Shown: piece by piece, positions 63,931-64,000 of the stretch
How the letters are laid out: each line of letters opens with the position of its first letter
Position numbering within the stretch: position 1 is the first letter of the stretch
Assembly: GCA_961205875.1 (NCBI GenBank)
Contig: OY540810.1
Span: 21,266,001 to 21,330,000 of the forward strand
From: Sialis fuliginosa
Taxonomy: Eukaryota; Arthropoda; Insecta; Megaloptera; Sialidae
Direction of reading: 5' to 3'
Length of the DNA stretch: 64,000 nucleotides
Notes under the pieces: model-generated
Databases searched by the model: none
What the model saw: the letters and a program-made list of their open reading frames with translations, nothing else
Told to the model about the DNA's origin: nothing
Program-made: the position numbers and the translations under genes

Positions 63931-64000
63931 GACTTGATAGATTAGCCAATTGCGGTACTGATAGGGATATTCATATTGAGACTGGTCAACCAACCCTTCC

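Larger units (their letters stand above)
60078..64000 (-). other. Upstream intron or 5' flank of the anosmin-like gene
   Basis: Nothing here gives a convincing first exon with Met, signal peptide and phase-0 donor. The region contains a retroelement-type piece at about 60440-60560 (ACGTAGAAACGTGAAATTTT), a 103-bp TAGGG-bounded element at 62197-62299, the repeat at 63096-63795 and a GGATC-rich patch at 63815-63930. The remainder is AT-rich with no other signal I can support. Confidence 0.6.

Noticed and set aside
1-64000. CRISPR arrays, operons, integrons or prophage
   Set aside because: The composition, spliced gene and eukaryotic transposons rule out a bacterial context. Repeats present are inverted or tandem transposon pieces, not regularly spaced direct repeats.

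Overview
The window looks like insect nuclear DNA, most probably from a moth or butterfly. It is very AT-rich (my rough impression is about a quarter G+C). It is full of degenerate transposon pieces, several of which match repeat words I associate with Lepidoptera: sequences opening ACTAGCTGggCCCGC, sequences ending GGTACGGAACACTAA, and the 'aatattataaacgcgaa...gctgaactaattttgatgaaatttgg' type. There are no bacterial-style genes, operons, rRNA or CRISPR arrays. The order-level assignment is inference.

Only one protein-coding gene can be supported. It lies on the minus strand and runs through almost the whole window. Four exons with good GT-AG borders and matching phases join into one open frame: 60077-60018, 16569-16495, 13471-12472 and 4144-3966 (stop codon at 3968-3966). 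Together they give 437 residues. The start codon and signal peptide lie beyond the exons found, probably past base 64000. The product has an eight-cysteine module, two fibronectin type III (FN3) domains, one transmembrane helix and a short tail inside the cell. The cysteine spacing and both FN3 domains resemble anosmin-1 (the Kallmann syndrome protein), but there is no canonical WAP domain and this copy is membrane-anchored. One intron is about 43.4 kb.

Layout: 1-3965 is 3' flank or 3' UTR. 4145-12471 is intron 3, with a 960-bp foldback hAT-type element that keeps its 8-bp target duplication. 12472-13471 is the main exon. 13472-16494 is intron 2, with a 400-bp terminal-inverted-repeat (TIR) element and a perfect three-copy inverted duplication. 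16570-60017 is the giant intron 1, holding several foldback elements, a 523-527-bp repeat family present twice, a perfect 198-bp tandem duplication, retroelement tails, short motif-saturated elements and a few G+C-rich islands of unknown role. 60078-64000 is further upstream intron or 5' flank.

I found no new multi-gene system. The observations most worth following are the membrane-anchored anosmin-like protein, the nested foldback elements (especially 7013-7972 and 36139-37984), and the triple inverted copy at 15802-16199.
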